DNA of 64,000 nucleotides from Clostridium sp. DSM 17811 (lineage in GTDB: Bacteria > Bacillota > Clostridia > Clostridiales > Clostridiaceae), in NCBI RefSeq assembly GCF_018861905.1, contig NZ_JAHLDU010000001.1, forward strand, positions 372,001-436,000. The letters run 5' to 3'. Positions 54,582 to 63,875 of this stretch are shown one piece after another. The notes beneath the pieces are model-generated. The model ran no database searches and was not told the DNA's origin. It saw only the letters and a program-made list of their open reading frames with translations. The translations under genes and the position numbers were made by a program. Within the stretch, counting starts at the first letter, position 1; the number at the start of each line of letters is the position of its first letter.

Positions 54582-56492
54582 CTAACAATTAATACAGTTA
54601 GTATTTAAAAACTTTTCTTCAATTTCACATGCCGATAGAGGCCTACTAAAATAATAACCCTGTATTTGATTACATCCCATTCCTTTTAATAGTTCAATTT
54701 GATTCTTTGTTTCTGCACCTTCTGCAATTACGTCAAGTCCGATTTTTTGTGCAAGTAATATTATCCCATCTACAATAACTTTTTCTCGCTCATTTGTATC
54801 GATATTATCTATAAAGGACTTGTCTATCTTCAGCGTGTTTATAGGTAGCCGTTTCAAATAACTAAGCGATGAATATCCCGTCCCAAAATCATCTAAAGCA
54901 ATAGTTATGCCCAATTCTCTTATTGCAGTTAGTAATTTAATGCTACGCTCAAAATCCTTCATGAAGATACTTTCTGTAATTTCAAGTTCCACAAACTTTG
55001 GGTTAATCTTAGTTTCATTTATAATGTGTTTTAAAGTTTCTTCGAAATCATCATTCTGTAATTGAATTCCAGATAGATTTATTGCAATAGTATCATATAA
55101 ATATCCTTTACTTTTCCATAAACTATTTTGGAGGCACACCATTTTTATAATCCACTCACCAATAGAAACTATTAGTCCACTTTGCTCTGCAATAGGTATA
55201 AACTCCGCAGGTGATACTTTTCCGAGCTTTGCGCTATTCCACCTTAAAAGTGCTTCAAACCCTTTTAATTTATTATTTATAATATCTATTTGTGGTTGAT
55301 AATACATTTCAAACTCATTATTTTCTAGAGCATTCCTTAATCCCTTTTCTATTTCAGCACGTCTTACAATTATAGAACTCATACTTTCATTAAAAAAAGA
55401 ATACCTTGCTTTACCATTATTTTTAGCACTATACATCGCGGTATCTGCATTTTTCAATAATACATTAGTGTCATATCCATCATTCGGGAAGATCGCAATA
55501 CCAATACTTGCCGAAGTATATACATGTTTATCATCTATTCTTATCGCACAATTTAGCAAGCTTTGAAGCTTTATACATAATCTGCTTATTTTGGAATAAT
55601 CTTTAATATTTTTCATTAAAATAAAAAATTCATCTCCACCTACTCTTGAAACAAGATCTCCCTCTGCCATAGTAGCTTTTATCAAATTTGCAACATTTAT
55701 TAACAATTCATCCCCATAGGTATGCCCTAAAGTATCATTAACTTCTTTAAAATTATCTAAATCAATAAATAATATAGCATGTTTAATTTGCTTGTACGTA
55801 CCCTTCGATTTAATAATCTCATTTTCTAATGTACTAATAAATAATTTTCTATTAGGTGTATCTGTTAATATATCATAATATTTTAATTTATTAATTTCTT
55901 CTTCAAAATTTCTTTGAATAGCTATTCCTAAAATTGAACCCACAATTTTAATTGCAACACCTCTTGTATCTCTAAGGCACATACTTCTAATCAAAAACCA
56001 TCTATTGTCTATGCCATTAAAATTAAGTTTTAATCTACATTGATAATATAAGATTCTGCCATTAATGAGATCAATAAAATCATTTATTACAATTTCCCTA
56101 TCTTCCTCTAAGACAAGCTTAATTATATTTTCAATAGAATTTGCTACCTCTTTGTCATATCCAGTAATGTCATTAAATCTATTAGATGAAGAAAACATTT
56201 TAGTTATTAAATCAATTTCCCACATAGCATCATTGGTAGAATCTAAAGATAATTTGTATCTTTCCTGGCTCTTTTCAATTATTGCTAATTTTTCATGAAT
56301 TTCATCATATTGCACCCTTAATTTCTGTTTTACTGCTACTGCTTGTCCACATGTAACATACAATTTTTTGTACCTTTTTTTGAATTTACAAAACCGTTCT
56401 TTACCTTTTTTAGTTAATATATTTGAAAAAATTATATATGCTCTTTTAATAAATTTACTTATTTTGATTTTGGCTGTTTTTTTTAAGTTCAC
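54582..56492 (-). CDS. PAS-GGDEF-EAL protein (c-di-GMP synthesis/breakdown)
   Basis: This is a 636-residue protein. A basic N-terminus and short helix are followed by a PAS domain (about 65-190, LSLDSTNDAMWEIDLITKMF). The GGDEF domain (about 200-360) has an intact RVGGDEFFIL motif. The EAL domain (about 375-625) has GFEALLRWN, LEITESIF, ALDDFGTGYSSLSYL and VIAEGAET, all residues expected for an active phosphodiesterase. Both activities are possible; which one dominates cannot be told. The protein has no clear membrane helix. The start is a GTG with GGAGGGG five bases upstream. Confidence 0.93.
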   Translation of the reverse strand: MNLKKTAKIKISKFIKRAYIIFSNILTKKGKERFCKFKKRYKKLYVTCGQAVAVKQKLRVQYDEIHEKLAIIEKSQERYKLSLDSTNDAMWEIDLITKMFSSSNRFNDITGYDKEVANSIENIIKLVLEEDREIVINDFIDLINGRILYYQCRLKLNFNGIDNRWFLIRSMCLRDTRGVAIKIVGSILGIAIQRNFEEEINKLKYYDILTDTPNRKLFISTLENEIIKSKGTYKQIKHAILFIDLDNFKEVNDTLGHTYGDELLINVANLIKATMAEGDLVSRVGGDEFFILMKNIKDYSKISRLCIKLQSLLNCAIRIDDKHVYTSASIGIAIFPNDGYDTNVLLKNADTAMYSAKNNGKARYSFFNESMSSIIVRRAEIEKGLRNALENNEFEMYYQPQIDIINNKLKGFEALLRWNSAKLGKVSPAEFIPIAEQSGLIVSIGEWIIKMVCLQNSLWKSKGYLYDTIAINLSGIQLQNDDFEETLKHIINETKINPKFVELEITESIFMKDFERSIKLLTAIRELGITIALDDFGTGYSSLSYLKRLPINTLKIDKSFIDNIDTNEREKVIVDGIILLAQKIGLDVIAEGAETKNQIELLKGMGCNQIQGYYFSRPLSACEIEEKFLNTNCINC

Positions 56493-56930
56493 TTATACCC
56501 CTCCAATTATCATGTATGAAACAATCGGTTATATATTTTATATCTTAAAATTCCTTAATAAGGTTATTACTATAACTATCGTGAAATTTACATTTTTATT
56601 AATGGTTTTTTATAATATAACCTTAACTTTATAATGTAAACGTTTATAACAGATATAGATATACATTGTAAATCTTTAACATACATTACCTGTATTTAAT
56701 AAAACAGTAAATTAATTATACCAATATTTACACATAATTCATATTAAAGTTTAATTTTTTTATCATTTTATAATTTTGAGCTAGCAAGAATATAAAAATA
56801 AAAAGCCATAATCCAATTAATTTCAATTATATTTGAAAGTGGATAAATAATGTATTAATATTGTTTATTCACGAATTACATTATAAGTACAATAAAACTG
56901 TACTTAATTACATCTTAATCTTTTTACCTA
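56493..56930. other. AT-rich noncoding region upstream of the T-box promoter
   Basis: About 440 bases between divergent genes, with long A/T tracts. It should contain the promoter of the PAS-GGDEF-EAL gene (minus). I see no hairpin or ORF I would support. Confidence 0.5.
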
Positions 56931-56932
56931 TC

Positions 56933-56960
56933 TTGACATATATACCGCAAGTGATATAAT
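56933..56960 (+). promoter_or_regulatory. thrS: Consensus sigma-A promoter of the T-box/thrS transcript
   Basis: TTGACA (56933-56938) and TATAAT (56955-56960), both perfect consensus, with a 16-base spacer. Transcription would start near 56967, at the beginning of the T-box leader. Confidence 0.85.
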
Positions 56961-56967
56961 TAATGTA

Positions 56968-57212
56968 AGCAAATAAATCAATACTACGATGAGGAAAGTA
57001 AGCCATGGTACATTTACAGAGAAGGAATACATTAGCTGGAAGTATTCTTAAATGAAATTAGCTGAAGACTACCTTTGAGCGGCTTTAACAAAGCCCGGTA
57101 ATTCCGTTATAATTATTAAGTGGTTTATTATATAAACAATTTGGGTGGAACCGCGGGAAATTATAATCTCGTCCCAATTCTATAGTTAGAATTGAGACGG
57201 GGTTTTTTTATT
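56968..57212 (+). ncRNA. T-box leader (tRNA-Thr sensing) of thrS
   Basis: The leader has the T-box landmarks in order. Stem I starts near ACTACGATGAGGAAAGTA, with a candidate Thr specifier ACC at 57071-57073 followed by TTTGAGC. The T-box sequence TGGGTGGAACCGCGGG begins at 57142. The terminator CTCGTCCCAATTCT / AGAATTGAGACGGGG ends in seven T. Uncharged tRNA-Thr would pair with the T-box and favour antitermination. Confidence 0.95.
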
Positions 57213-57315
57213 TTTCAAAAAATATAAGTTTACAAACTTGTTGATAACATTTTTTATTTTTTCATTTCTATAAGAAAAAATTCAAACAAGTATATAAAAG
57301 AAAGGAGCAATGTAC

Positions 57316-59253
57316 ATGATAAATCTTAAACTAAAAGATGGTTCAATAAAATCTTACGAATCTGAAATTACTGTAATTGAAGTTGCTAGGGATATTAGCG
57401 AGGGACTTGCAAGAGTTGCTTGCGCTGGTATGGTAGATGGTGAAACTGTAGATTTACGTTATAACCTCACTAAGGACTGCGAACTTAGTATACTTACTTT
57501 TGATAGTGAGGAAGGTAAAAAAGCCTTTAGACATACTGCAACTCATATTATGGCTCAAGCAGTTAAAAGATTATTCCCAAATACTAAACTTGCCATAGGA
57601 CCTGCTATAGATGGCGGTTTCTACTACGATTTTGATAAACAAAACTCTTTTTCTGCTGAAGATATTAAATTAATTGAAGCAGAAATGAAAAAAATTATTA
57701 AAGAAGACCTACCTATAGAAAGGTTTGAACTTCCAAGAGCTGAAGCTATAGCTTTTATGGGTAAATTAGATGAGAATTTTAAAGTTCAGTTAATTGAAGA
57801 CCTACCAGTAGATGCAAGCTTATCTTTCTATAGACATGGTGAATTTACAGATCTTTGTGCAGGTCCTCATTTAATGTCTACAAAATATATAAAAGCCTTT
57901 AAACTTACTCAAGTTGCAGGTGCTTACTGGAGAGGTAATGAAAAAAATAAAATGCTTAGCCGTATATACGGAACTGCATTTACAAAGAAATCTGATTTAG
58001 ATGCTCATATAGAGAAAATGGAAGATGCTAAGAAAAGAGATCATAACAAACTTGGACGTGAACTCAAACTCTTTACTACATCAGAAATGATAGGTCAAGG
58101 TTTACCTCTACTTATGCCTAATGGCGCAAGGGTAATTCAACTATTACAACGTTTTGTTGAAGATGAGGAAGAAAAAAGAGGTTATGTTCTAACTAAAACA
58201 CCATTAATGGCTAAAAGCGAATTATATAAAGTATCTGGTCATTGGGACCATTATAAAGATGGAATGTTTGTTCTTGGTGATGAATCCAAGGGTGAGGACG
58301 TCATGGCATTACGCCCTATGACATGTCCATTCCAATTTACAATTTACAATGCAGATCAGAAAAGTTATCGTGATCTTCCAATTAGATATGCAGAGACCTC
58401 AACATTATTTAGAAATGAATCTTCTGGTGAAATGCATGGTCTTACAAGAGTACGTCAATTCACTATATCTGAGGGTCATTTAGTTGTTACTCCTGAGCAA
58501 TTAGAAGATGAATTTAAAGGTGTTGTAGATTTAATTCACTTTATGCTCAAAACATTTGGAATTGAAGATGATATAACTTACAGATTCTCTAAATGGGATC
58601 CTAATAATAAAGAAAAATATATTGATAATCCTGAAGCTTGGGCACTAACTGAATCAAAGATGAAAGTCATTTTAGATGATCTTAAAATAGACTATAAAAC
58701 AGCAATTGGTGAAGCTGCTTTCTACGGTCCTAAACTTGATTTACAGATCAAAAATGTTTTTGGTAAAGAAGATACTATAATTACAGTTCAAATTGATTTT
58801 CAACTACCAGATAGATTTAACATGACTTATATTGATAAAGATGGAGTTAAAAAACGTCCATATGTTATCCATAGGACTTCTCTTGGTTGTTACGAAAGAA
58901 CACTTGCAACGCTTATTGAAAAATATGCTGGTGCTTTCCCAACTTGGCTTGCACCACTTCAAGTTAAAGTATTACCTATTTCCGAGAAATATCATGATTA
59001 TGCAGAGAAGGTAGTAGCAAAACTTAAAGAATCTAGAATTAGAGTAGAAGCTGACTTTAGAGCAGAGAAAATTGGGTATAAAATTCGTGAAGCTCGTAAT
59101 GAAAGAGTTCCTTTCCTACTAATAGTTGGAGAGAAAGAAGCAGAACTAAACGAAGTTTCTGTTAGAAGTCGTAAAAATGCTGATGAGGGTGCAATCGCAC
59201 TAGACTCATTTATTACAAGAATTAAAGACGAAATCGATACTAAATTGTTATAA
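57316..59253 (+). CDS. thrS: Threonyl-tRNA synthetase
   Basis: This 645-residue class II synthetase has the N-terminal TGS domain (about 1-62), the editing domain with HTATHIMAQAVKRLF, and the catalytic core (motif 2 around RNESSGEMHGLTRVRQF, zinc Cys in MRPMTCPFQF-like ALRPMTCPFQ, motif 3 RTSLGCYERTLATLIE). The anticodon-binding domain at the end contains ADFRAEKIGYKIREARNE. The ATG at 57316 is eight bases after AAGGAG; the ATG at 57310 is only two bases from it. It is controlled by the T-box leader upstream. Repeat element A3 starts 9 bases after the stop. Confidence 0.97.
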   Translation: MINLKLKDGSIKSYESEITVIEVARDISEGLARVACAGMVDGETVDLRYNLTKDCELSILTFDSEEGKKAFRHTATHIMAQAVKRLFPNTKLAIGPAIDGGFYYDFDKQNSFSAEDIKLIEAEMKKIIKEDLPIERFELPRAEAIAFMGKLDENFKVQLIEDLPVDASLSFYRHGEFTDLCAGPHLMSTKYIKAFKLTQVAGAYWRGNEKNKMLSRIYGTAFTKKSDLDAHIEKMEDAKKRDHNKLGRELKLFTTSEMIGQGLPLLMPNGARVIQLLQRFVEDEEEKRGYVLTKTPLMAKSELYKVSGHWDHYKDGMFVLGDESKGEDVMALRPMTCPFQFTIYNADQKSYRDLPIRYAETSTLFRNESSGEMHGLTRVRQFTISEGHLVVTPEQLEDEFKGVVDLIHFMLKTFGIEDDITYRFSKWDPNNKEKYIDNPEAWALTESKMKVILDDLKIDYKTAIGEAAFYGPKLDLQIKNVFGKEDTIITVQIDFQLPDRFNMTYIDKDGVKKRPYVIHRTSLGCYERTLATLIEKYAGAFPTWLAPLQVKVLPISEKYHDYAEKVVAKLKESRIRVEADFRAEKIGYKIREARNERVPFLLIVGEKEAELNEVSVRSRKNADEGAIALDSFITRIKDEIDTKLL

Positions 59254-59261
59254 TAAAAAAC

Positions 59262-59485
59262 TTCTCCAGATTGAATTGCAATATGAGCTTGAAACGTGAA
59301 ATTTCATTAAGGCATTCTAATCTTTTGCGAATATAAAATTCTCTAGCACTCACACTCGACTTCCTGTCTCGGGTTCGCTAGACTGCCGTCCTGGCAGTCT
59401 TACGAGAATTTTATATTCGAAAAGAAGAATTTCTAAATGGAATTTCAATGTTACTGCACTTCTTATTGCAACTCAATCTGGAGAA
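59262..59485. repeat. Palindromic dispersed element A, copy 3 (inverted relative to copies 1 and 2)
   Basis: The 224-bp element is bounded by TTCTCCAGATTGA and TCAATCTGGAGAA, with ATTGCAATA / TATTGCAA just inside. Its arms ATAAAATTCTC / GAGAATTTTATAT, central hairpin GACTGCC-GTCCT-GGCAGTC and core CGACTTCCTGTCTC (59357-59370) match copies 1 and 2 in reverse complement. The outer arms differ from the other copies but still pair. Confidence 0.85.
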
Positions 59486-59533
59486 AATTATACTATGATA
59501 TATCTAGTGGGCTAACGAATATATCCCGCCCAT

Positions 59534-59584
59534 AATGAAAGAGAGCCAGTACAAGATATACTCTTGTACTGGCTCTCTTTCATT
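59534..59584. terminator. 22-bp hairpin terminator between thrS/element A3 and glnS
   Basis: A perfect 22-bp stem (59534-59555 with 59563-59584) has A-rich left and T-rich right arms, separating the convergent thrS and glnS genes; probably bidirectional. Confidence 0.8.
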
Positions 59585-59591
59585 ACAAAAA

Positions 59592-61250
59592 CTATTTTTG
59601 AATTTTGAAAGAACTTTTTAAAGACACTATCCTGTTAAACACTAGTTTATCCTCAGTTGTATATTTATTATCCACATTAAAATATCCATGTCTAAAGAAT
59701 TGGAATTTATCATTTGGCTTTGAATCTTTCATGTTTGGTTCTATAAATCCTTGTAAAATTTCTATAGAATTTGGATTTATTTGATCTAAGAAAGTTTTCC
59801 CTTCTTCTTGCTCATCATCTAAAATTAAGGGTTCATATAATCTAAATTCTGCTGGAAGTGCATTTATTGCATCTACCCAGTGGATTGTTCCTTTAACTTT
59901 TCTCCCTGTAAACCCACTACCACTCTTAGTCTCCACATCATAAGTACAATGTAGTTCGCATACATTTCCCTCTGCATCCTTAACCATTTCGTTGCACTTA
60001 ATAAAATATGCTCCCTTTAGTCTTACTTCATTACCAACAAATAATCTGAAGTATTTCTTTATTGGATTTTCCATGAAATCTTCTCTTTCTATATATATTT
60101 CTCTTGAGAATGACACCTGGCGAGTTCCCATTGATGGATCATCTTGATTGTTCTCAATTTGAAGCATTTCAACCTGAGATTCTGGGTAATTTGTTATAAC
60201 TACTTTTAAAGGTCTTAAAACAGCCATTGTTCTAGGTGTTTTAGGGCTTAAATCTTCTCTTATAAAGTGCTCAAGCAATTGACCATCTACTTTACTATTA
60301 GCTTTTGCAACTCCGATTTCTCTACAAAAATTACGTATAGATTCTGGTGTATAACCCCTACGTCTAAGTCCAGCTATAGTTGGCATACGTGGATCATCCC
60401 ATGAATCTACTACCTGTTCATCTACTAATTGCTTAAGGTTTCTTTTACTCATTACTGTATTTGTTATATTTAATCTTGCAAACTCAATCTGCCTTGGAAC
60501 ATTTTCCATTTCACAATTATTTACAACCCAATCATATAGAGGCCTGTGATCTTCAAATTCTAAAGTACAAATTGAATGTGTAACTCCCTCAATTGCATCT
60601 TCTATTGGATGTGCATAATCATACATAGGATAAATACACCATTTATCTCCTGTATTATGATGAATTGCATGAGATATACGATAAATTACTGGATCTCTCA
60701 TGTTTATATTAGGAGATGTCATATCAATTCTAGCTCTTAAAACCTTTGCTCCATCAGGGAATTCACCTTTTCTCATACGATCAAATAAGTCTAGATTTTC
60801 TTCGATTGTTCTGTTTACGTATGGGCTAACTTTGCCAGGTTCTCTTAAAGTACCTCTGTACTCTTTCATTTCTTCAGCTGTTAAATCACAAACATAAGCT
60901 TTACCTTTTTTTATTAATAACACGGCACGCTTATACATCTCATCAAAATAATTAGATGCAAAAAATAAATTATCCCACTGAAATCCGAGCCATTTTACGT
61001 CTTCTTCTATAGATTTAACGTACTCTTTGTCTTCTTTCGCTGGATTAGTATCATCAAAACGTAAGTTAGTCGTACCGTTAAATTCATCTGCTAATTGAAA
61101 ATTTATAATAATTGATTTTGCATGCCCAATATGCAAATATCCGTTTGGCTCCGGCGGAAAACGAGTAATTATTTTTTTATGTTTTCCTGTTTCTATATCT
61201 TCCATAACAATGTTTCTTATAAAATTTGATGAACTGGTCTTAGTTTCCAT
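59592..61250 (-). CDS. glnS: Glutaminyl-tRNA synthetase
   Basis: This 552-residue class I synthetase has the HIGH motif in [31 protein letters not shown], the KMSKS-type loop [11 protein letters not shown], and the GlnRS C-terminal beta-barrel domains ([27 protein letters not shown]). GlnRS is not universal among Firmicutes but occurs in clostridia. I place the start at the ATG at 61250 with AGGAAGG eight bases upstream, rather than the GTG at 61259. The upstream region carries an odd array of 16-bp repeats. Confidence 0.95.
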   Translation of the reverse strand: METKTSSSNFIRNIVMEDIETGKHKKIITRFPPEPNGYLHIGHAKSIIINFQLADEFNGTTNLRFDDTNPAKEDKEYVKSIEEDVKWLGFQWDNLFFASNYFDEMYKRAVLLIKKGKAYVCDLTAEEMKEYRGTLREPGKVSPYVNRTIEENLDLFDRMRKGEFPDGAKVLRARIDMTSPNINMRDPVIYRISHAIHHNTGDKWCIYPMYDYAHPIEDAIEGVTHSICTLEFEDHRPLYDWVVNNCEMENVPRQIEFARLNITNTVMSKRNLKQLVDEQVVDSWDDPRMPTIAGLRRRGYTPESIRNFCREIGVAKANSKVDGQLLEHFIREDLSPKTPRTMAVLRPLKVVITNYPESQVEMLQIENNQDDPSMGTRQVSFSREIYIEREDFMENPIKKYFRLFVGNEVRLKGAYFIKCNEMVKDAEGNVCELHCTYDVETKSGSGFTGRKVKGTIHWVDAINALPAEFRLYEPLILDDEQEEGKTFLDQINPNSIEILQGFIEPNMKDSKPNDKFQFFRHGYFNVDNKYTTEDKLVFNRIVSLKSSFKIQK

Positions 61251-61314
61251 GTTTGGCACCTTCCTTTTAATCTAGCAAACTTGTAATATCCCCTACCGTA
61301 ATCCAGATTACTCG

Positions 61315-61465
61315 AGAGTCATCTTACTCGTAAGTAACCTTATGTATAAGATGACTCTTACATTAAGAAGACTTCCACATAACAATCTTACTCGTAAATC
61401 TGATTGCGAGTAAGGTCGGATGCAAGTAAGCCAAATCACATGTAAGTTCAGTCGCTTGTAAGTTT
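61315..61465. repeat. Hairpin plus degenerate 16-bp tandem repeats upstream of glnS
   Basis: A 12-bp stem (61315-61326 with 61347-61358), an 8-bp stem CTTACTCG / CGAGTAAG (61387-61394 with 61407-61414) and four successive 16-base units (61402-61465) sharing GTAAG at the same position. No T-box or other known riboswitch pattern was recognised. The remaining bases to 61661 hold only a 41-codon ORF without a ribosome binding site. Confidence 0.6.
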
Positions 61466-61661
61466 TATGTATATCTACTAAATATATCACAAAAACAGAT
61501 TTTTTCCTAGGATTTAAACGTATCATGGCATTAAATATTAAGTTTTTTAAATTATATTTATAGTCTTCCCATATTCACCAAATTCTAATTTGTTAATAAG
61601 AATTTTAATTTGATTTCCATCTAAATTTCTTATTTGAAGCCATATATGAGAATTTTTATAC

Positions 61662-62699
61662 CTATTTCCCATACACCATATCAATTACTCTCTGACATTT
61701 TAATGCATCATCAAAATCAGCAGCTATGCTTTCATATGAGTTATCATAAATCTTATTTGCGAAGTTTATAAGCGACGCTGTATGGCAATTTTGGAAATAT
61801 CCCAAAGAATTTCTTTTATTAGCATAAAATTTTAATAAGTTATCCCCTGCTGCTACATTTTTTATCTCTGTTGAATTACTTTTATAACTATATACTTCAA
61901 TCTCATAAGGATTATTAAAATTAATCTTTATACTGCCATGACTTCCGTAAACTACGTAATCATCTGTTTGTTCTCTTTCAGTAAATACTCTTGAAACCTC
62001 AAGGCTTCCGATCACACCATTTTTCAGTGTAAATTCACAATTTGTAATTTCATCTACTTCTGATCTGTCTTTAAAGAAAATTCTAGATTTTGCATCTACT
62101 CCTTCTATATCTCCCATAGTAAATTGTATCATATCAATTAAATGGACGCCTAAATCCAGTAGTGCACCGCCACCAGAACTTTTCCCAGTTCTCCATGTAT
62201 CCTTTTTCTTTTCATTTAAATAACTATCATGATAAGTTTTCACTTTAAAATCTATAATCTTTCCTATTGTTTCTTTATCAAGTTCTGCTTTTAATAATGA
62301 AAGAGCTGGCATAAATCTATAAACTAAAGCTACAGAATTTTTTATATTGTTTTCCTTAACAAGTCTTGCCATTTCCATTGCATCTTCAATATTTGTAGCT
62401 AGCGGTTTTTCGCAGTAAATAGCTTTGCCGTATTTTACTGCCTTTACCACATTGTTAAAGTGGACATTGTTGGGTGTACATATATCAATAAAATCAATCT
62501 CCTCATCCTTAAGTACCTCTTCAATATCTGTGACATTTATAACTCCACTAATAGGAATAATCATAGGCTCCCTGGTTACAACGTATTTTAAATTTAACTC
62601 ATAAGGAAGTGAAAACCTTAAGTTAGCATCATAAACTGCTAATGAATGTGTTTTCGCTATACCACCAAATCCTATCATTGCAAAATTTATTTTTTTCAT
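61662..62699 (-). CDS. Gfo/Idh/MocA-family oxidoreductase
   Basis: This 345-residue NAD(P)-dependent sugar dehydrogenase-like protein has the Rossmann start NFAMIGFGGIAKTHSLAVYD, IDICTPNNVHF and the family motif YCEKPLATNIEDAMEM. The C-terminal part contains GGGALLDLGVHLIDMIQF. Substrates in the family are sugars, inositols or related polyols; no specific one can be named. The start is the ATG at 62699 with GTGAGGT upstream rather than the ATG at 62720. Single gene on the minus strand. Confidence 0.93.
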   Translation of the reverse strand: MKKINFAMIGFGGIAKTHSLAVYDANLRFSLPYELNLKYVVTREPMIIPISGVINVTDIEEVLKDEEIDFIDICTPNNVHFNNVVKAVKYGKAIYCEKPLATNIEDAMEMARLVKENNIKNSVALVYRFMPALSLLKAELDKETIGKIIDFKVKTYHDSYLNEKKKDTWRTGKSSGGGALLDLGVHLIDMIQFTMGDIEGVDAKSRIFFKDRSEVDEITNCEFTLKNGVIGSLEVSRVFTEREQTDDYVVYGSHGSIKINFNNPYEIEVYSYKSNSTEIKNVAAGDNLLKFYANKRNSLGYFQNCHTASLINFANKIYDNSYESIAADFDDALKCQRVIDMVYGK

Positions 62700-62772
62700 A
62701 AGTATATACCTCACTTTCATATCAATATCATTAAATAAAGATTACCACTAACCATGTTTATTTACTACAATT

Positions 62773-62937
62773 TTAGATTAGCCCTACATTCATCTTTTCT
62801 AATTCCGAGCAGCTTTTCTCATCTGGAACTTCACCTAAATCAGATATTTCTGTAAATTCATAAGTTACATCATAATAAAATCTCTTGTTTTCTATGACTA
62901 AATACACTTTTTCCCTGGATCCCTCCTCTGCAAACAT
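62773..62937 (-). CDS. Small acidic protein (54 aa), hypothetical
   Basis: The ATG at 62937 is five bases after AAGGGGG, an in-frame stop lies just upstream, and the frame runs 54 codons to TAA. The product (MFAEEGSREKVYLVIENKRF then YYDVTYEFTEISDLGEVPDE) is acidic, has no membrane segment, and looks like a small beta-strand-rich protein. No family was recognised with confidence. The strong ribosome binding site and bounded start support a real gene. Confidence 0.6.
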   Translation of the reverse strand: MFAEEGSREKVYLVIENKRFYYDVTYEFTEISDLGEVPDEKSCSELEKMNVGLI

Positions 62938-63444
62938 AGTATCCCCCTTACCCTATTAATCATTCATTAATTATCTAGTCCACACTTTTCTAAGACTAAA
63001 AAAACATCCTTACCGCAATCACTCTTAAGAACGCTCAGACAAGGCCAAATGATTATAAGGGTCTAGTAGTAAGGGTTGCAGGTTAGAGTGCATTTTTATA
63101 GAACTCAGCCATGAGATTCAAGATGATATTATAAGAAGAACTAAACATACCTTAATAGGAAGTAACTATTTGAAAGCACTAATTTTTCAGAATCAAGCGA
63201 TGGAATTAAAAAATCCTTAAAAATTTCAGATTAAAATTATAATAAATGACAGATAAATATGTTATACTATTTACATACTGCATTTTATGGTGTACAGAAA
63301 ACATTTACAAATTTTGCATTATAGGTGCAGTTACTACGACTTTAACAATCGATTCTTATAAAATCAGAATCTTCCTTATATTTTTATGATATCAGGAAAG
63401 TTATAAGTGATGAATAAGCATTTAAATTTTAGGAGGCTATATTA
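62938..63444. other. Noncoding region upstream of the HPr gene
   Basis: About 500 bases without a supported gene. AGGAGG lies at the HPr start (63431-63436). A TATACT box near 63262-63267 may be a -10 element. I saw no riboswitch pattern in the ~180-base leader that would follow. Confidence 0.45.
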
Positions 63445-63708
63445 ATGGAAAAAACAGTTAAAATATTAAATGAACAAGGGTTACACGCAAGACCAGCTTC
63501 TATCTTTGTAAAAACTGCAAGCAAATTTAAGTCTACTGTTAGTATCGTACATGGTACTGGCGTTGCAAATGCAAAATCTATAATAAACATAATGAGTTTA
63601 GGACTTAAAAAAGACGAAGAAATTAAAATCGTTACAGAAGGCGCAGATGAAAAAGAAGCTATGGCTGCTTTAGTAAGCCTTGTAGAAAACAAATTTGGCG
63701 AAGAATAG
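63445..63708 (+). CDS. HPr-family phosphocarrier protein
   Basis: An 87-residue protein with the active-site histidine in LNEQGLHARPASIFV (His15 position) and the regulatory serine region in NAKSIINIMSLGLKK (Ser46 position). It takes phosphate from enzyme I and passes it to sugar-specific PTS EIIA components; phosphorylation at Ser46 would serve catabolite control. The intact His15 argues for HPr rather than Crh. AGGAGG precedes the ATG and a strong terminator follows. No ptsI is adjacent in the window. Confidence 0.95.
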   Translation: MEKTVKILNEQGLHARPASIFVKTASKFKSTVSIVHGTGVANAKSIINIMSLGLKKDEEIKIVTEGADEKEAMAALVSLVENKFGEE

Positions 63709-63754
63709 TCAAGGTATAATTTGAAATGCTACAGTAAATAAGTATTGATTATCT

Positions 63755-63807
63755 ATTACTACTCGGATATTTTATGAAATTAATATCTGAGTAGTAATAT
63801 TTTTTTG
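63755..63807 (+). terminator. Terminator of the HPr gene
   Basis: A 17-bp stem with one mismatch (63755-63771 with 63782-63798) is followed by ATTTTTTTG. Canonical intrinsic terminator. Confidence 0.88.
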
Positions 63808-63875
63808 AAGTTATACTAATTTTTGTTAGATAATAAAAATTAAAATGAAATTGACATGTGCTAAGTGCGTGGTAA

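Noticed and set aside
61402-61465. CRISPR array upstream of glnS
   Set aside because: The units are only 16 bases, degenerate and contiguous without unique spacers of constant length, and no cas genes are present.
61260-61480. T-box leader for glnS
   Set aside because: No TGGNACCGCGG-type T-box sequence, no specifier loop and no terminator with a T-tract could be found on the minus strand.
61540-61661. 41-codon minus-strand ORF (MGNRYKNSHIW...) overlapping the end of the oxidoreductase gene
   Set aside because: No ribosome binding site and no recognisable domain; could be a remnant but is not supportable as a gene.
63429-63692. Minus-strand 87-codon ORF opposite HPr
   Set aside because: It is the antisense frame of the clear HPr gene, which has both active-site motifs and its own ribosome binding site and terminator.
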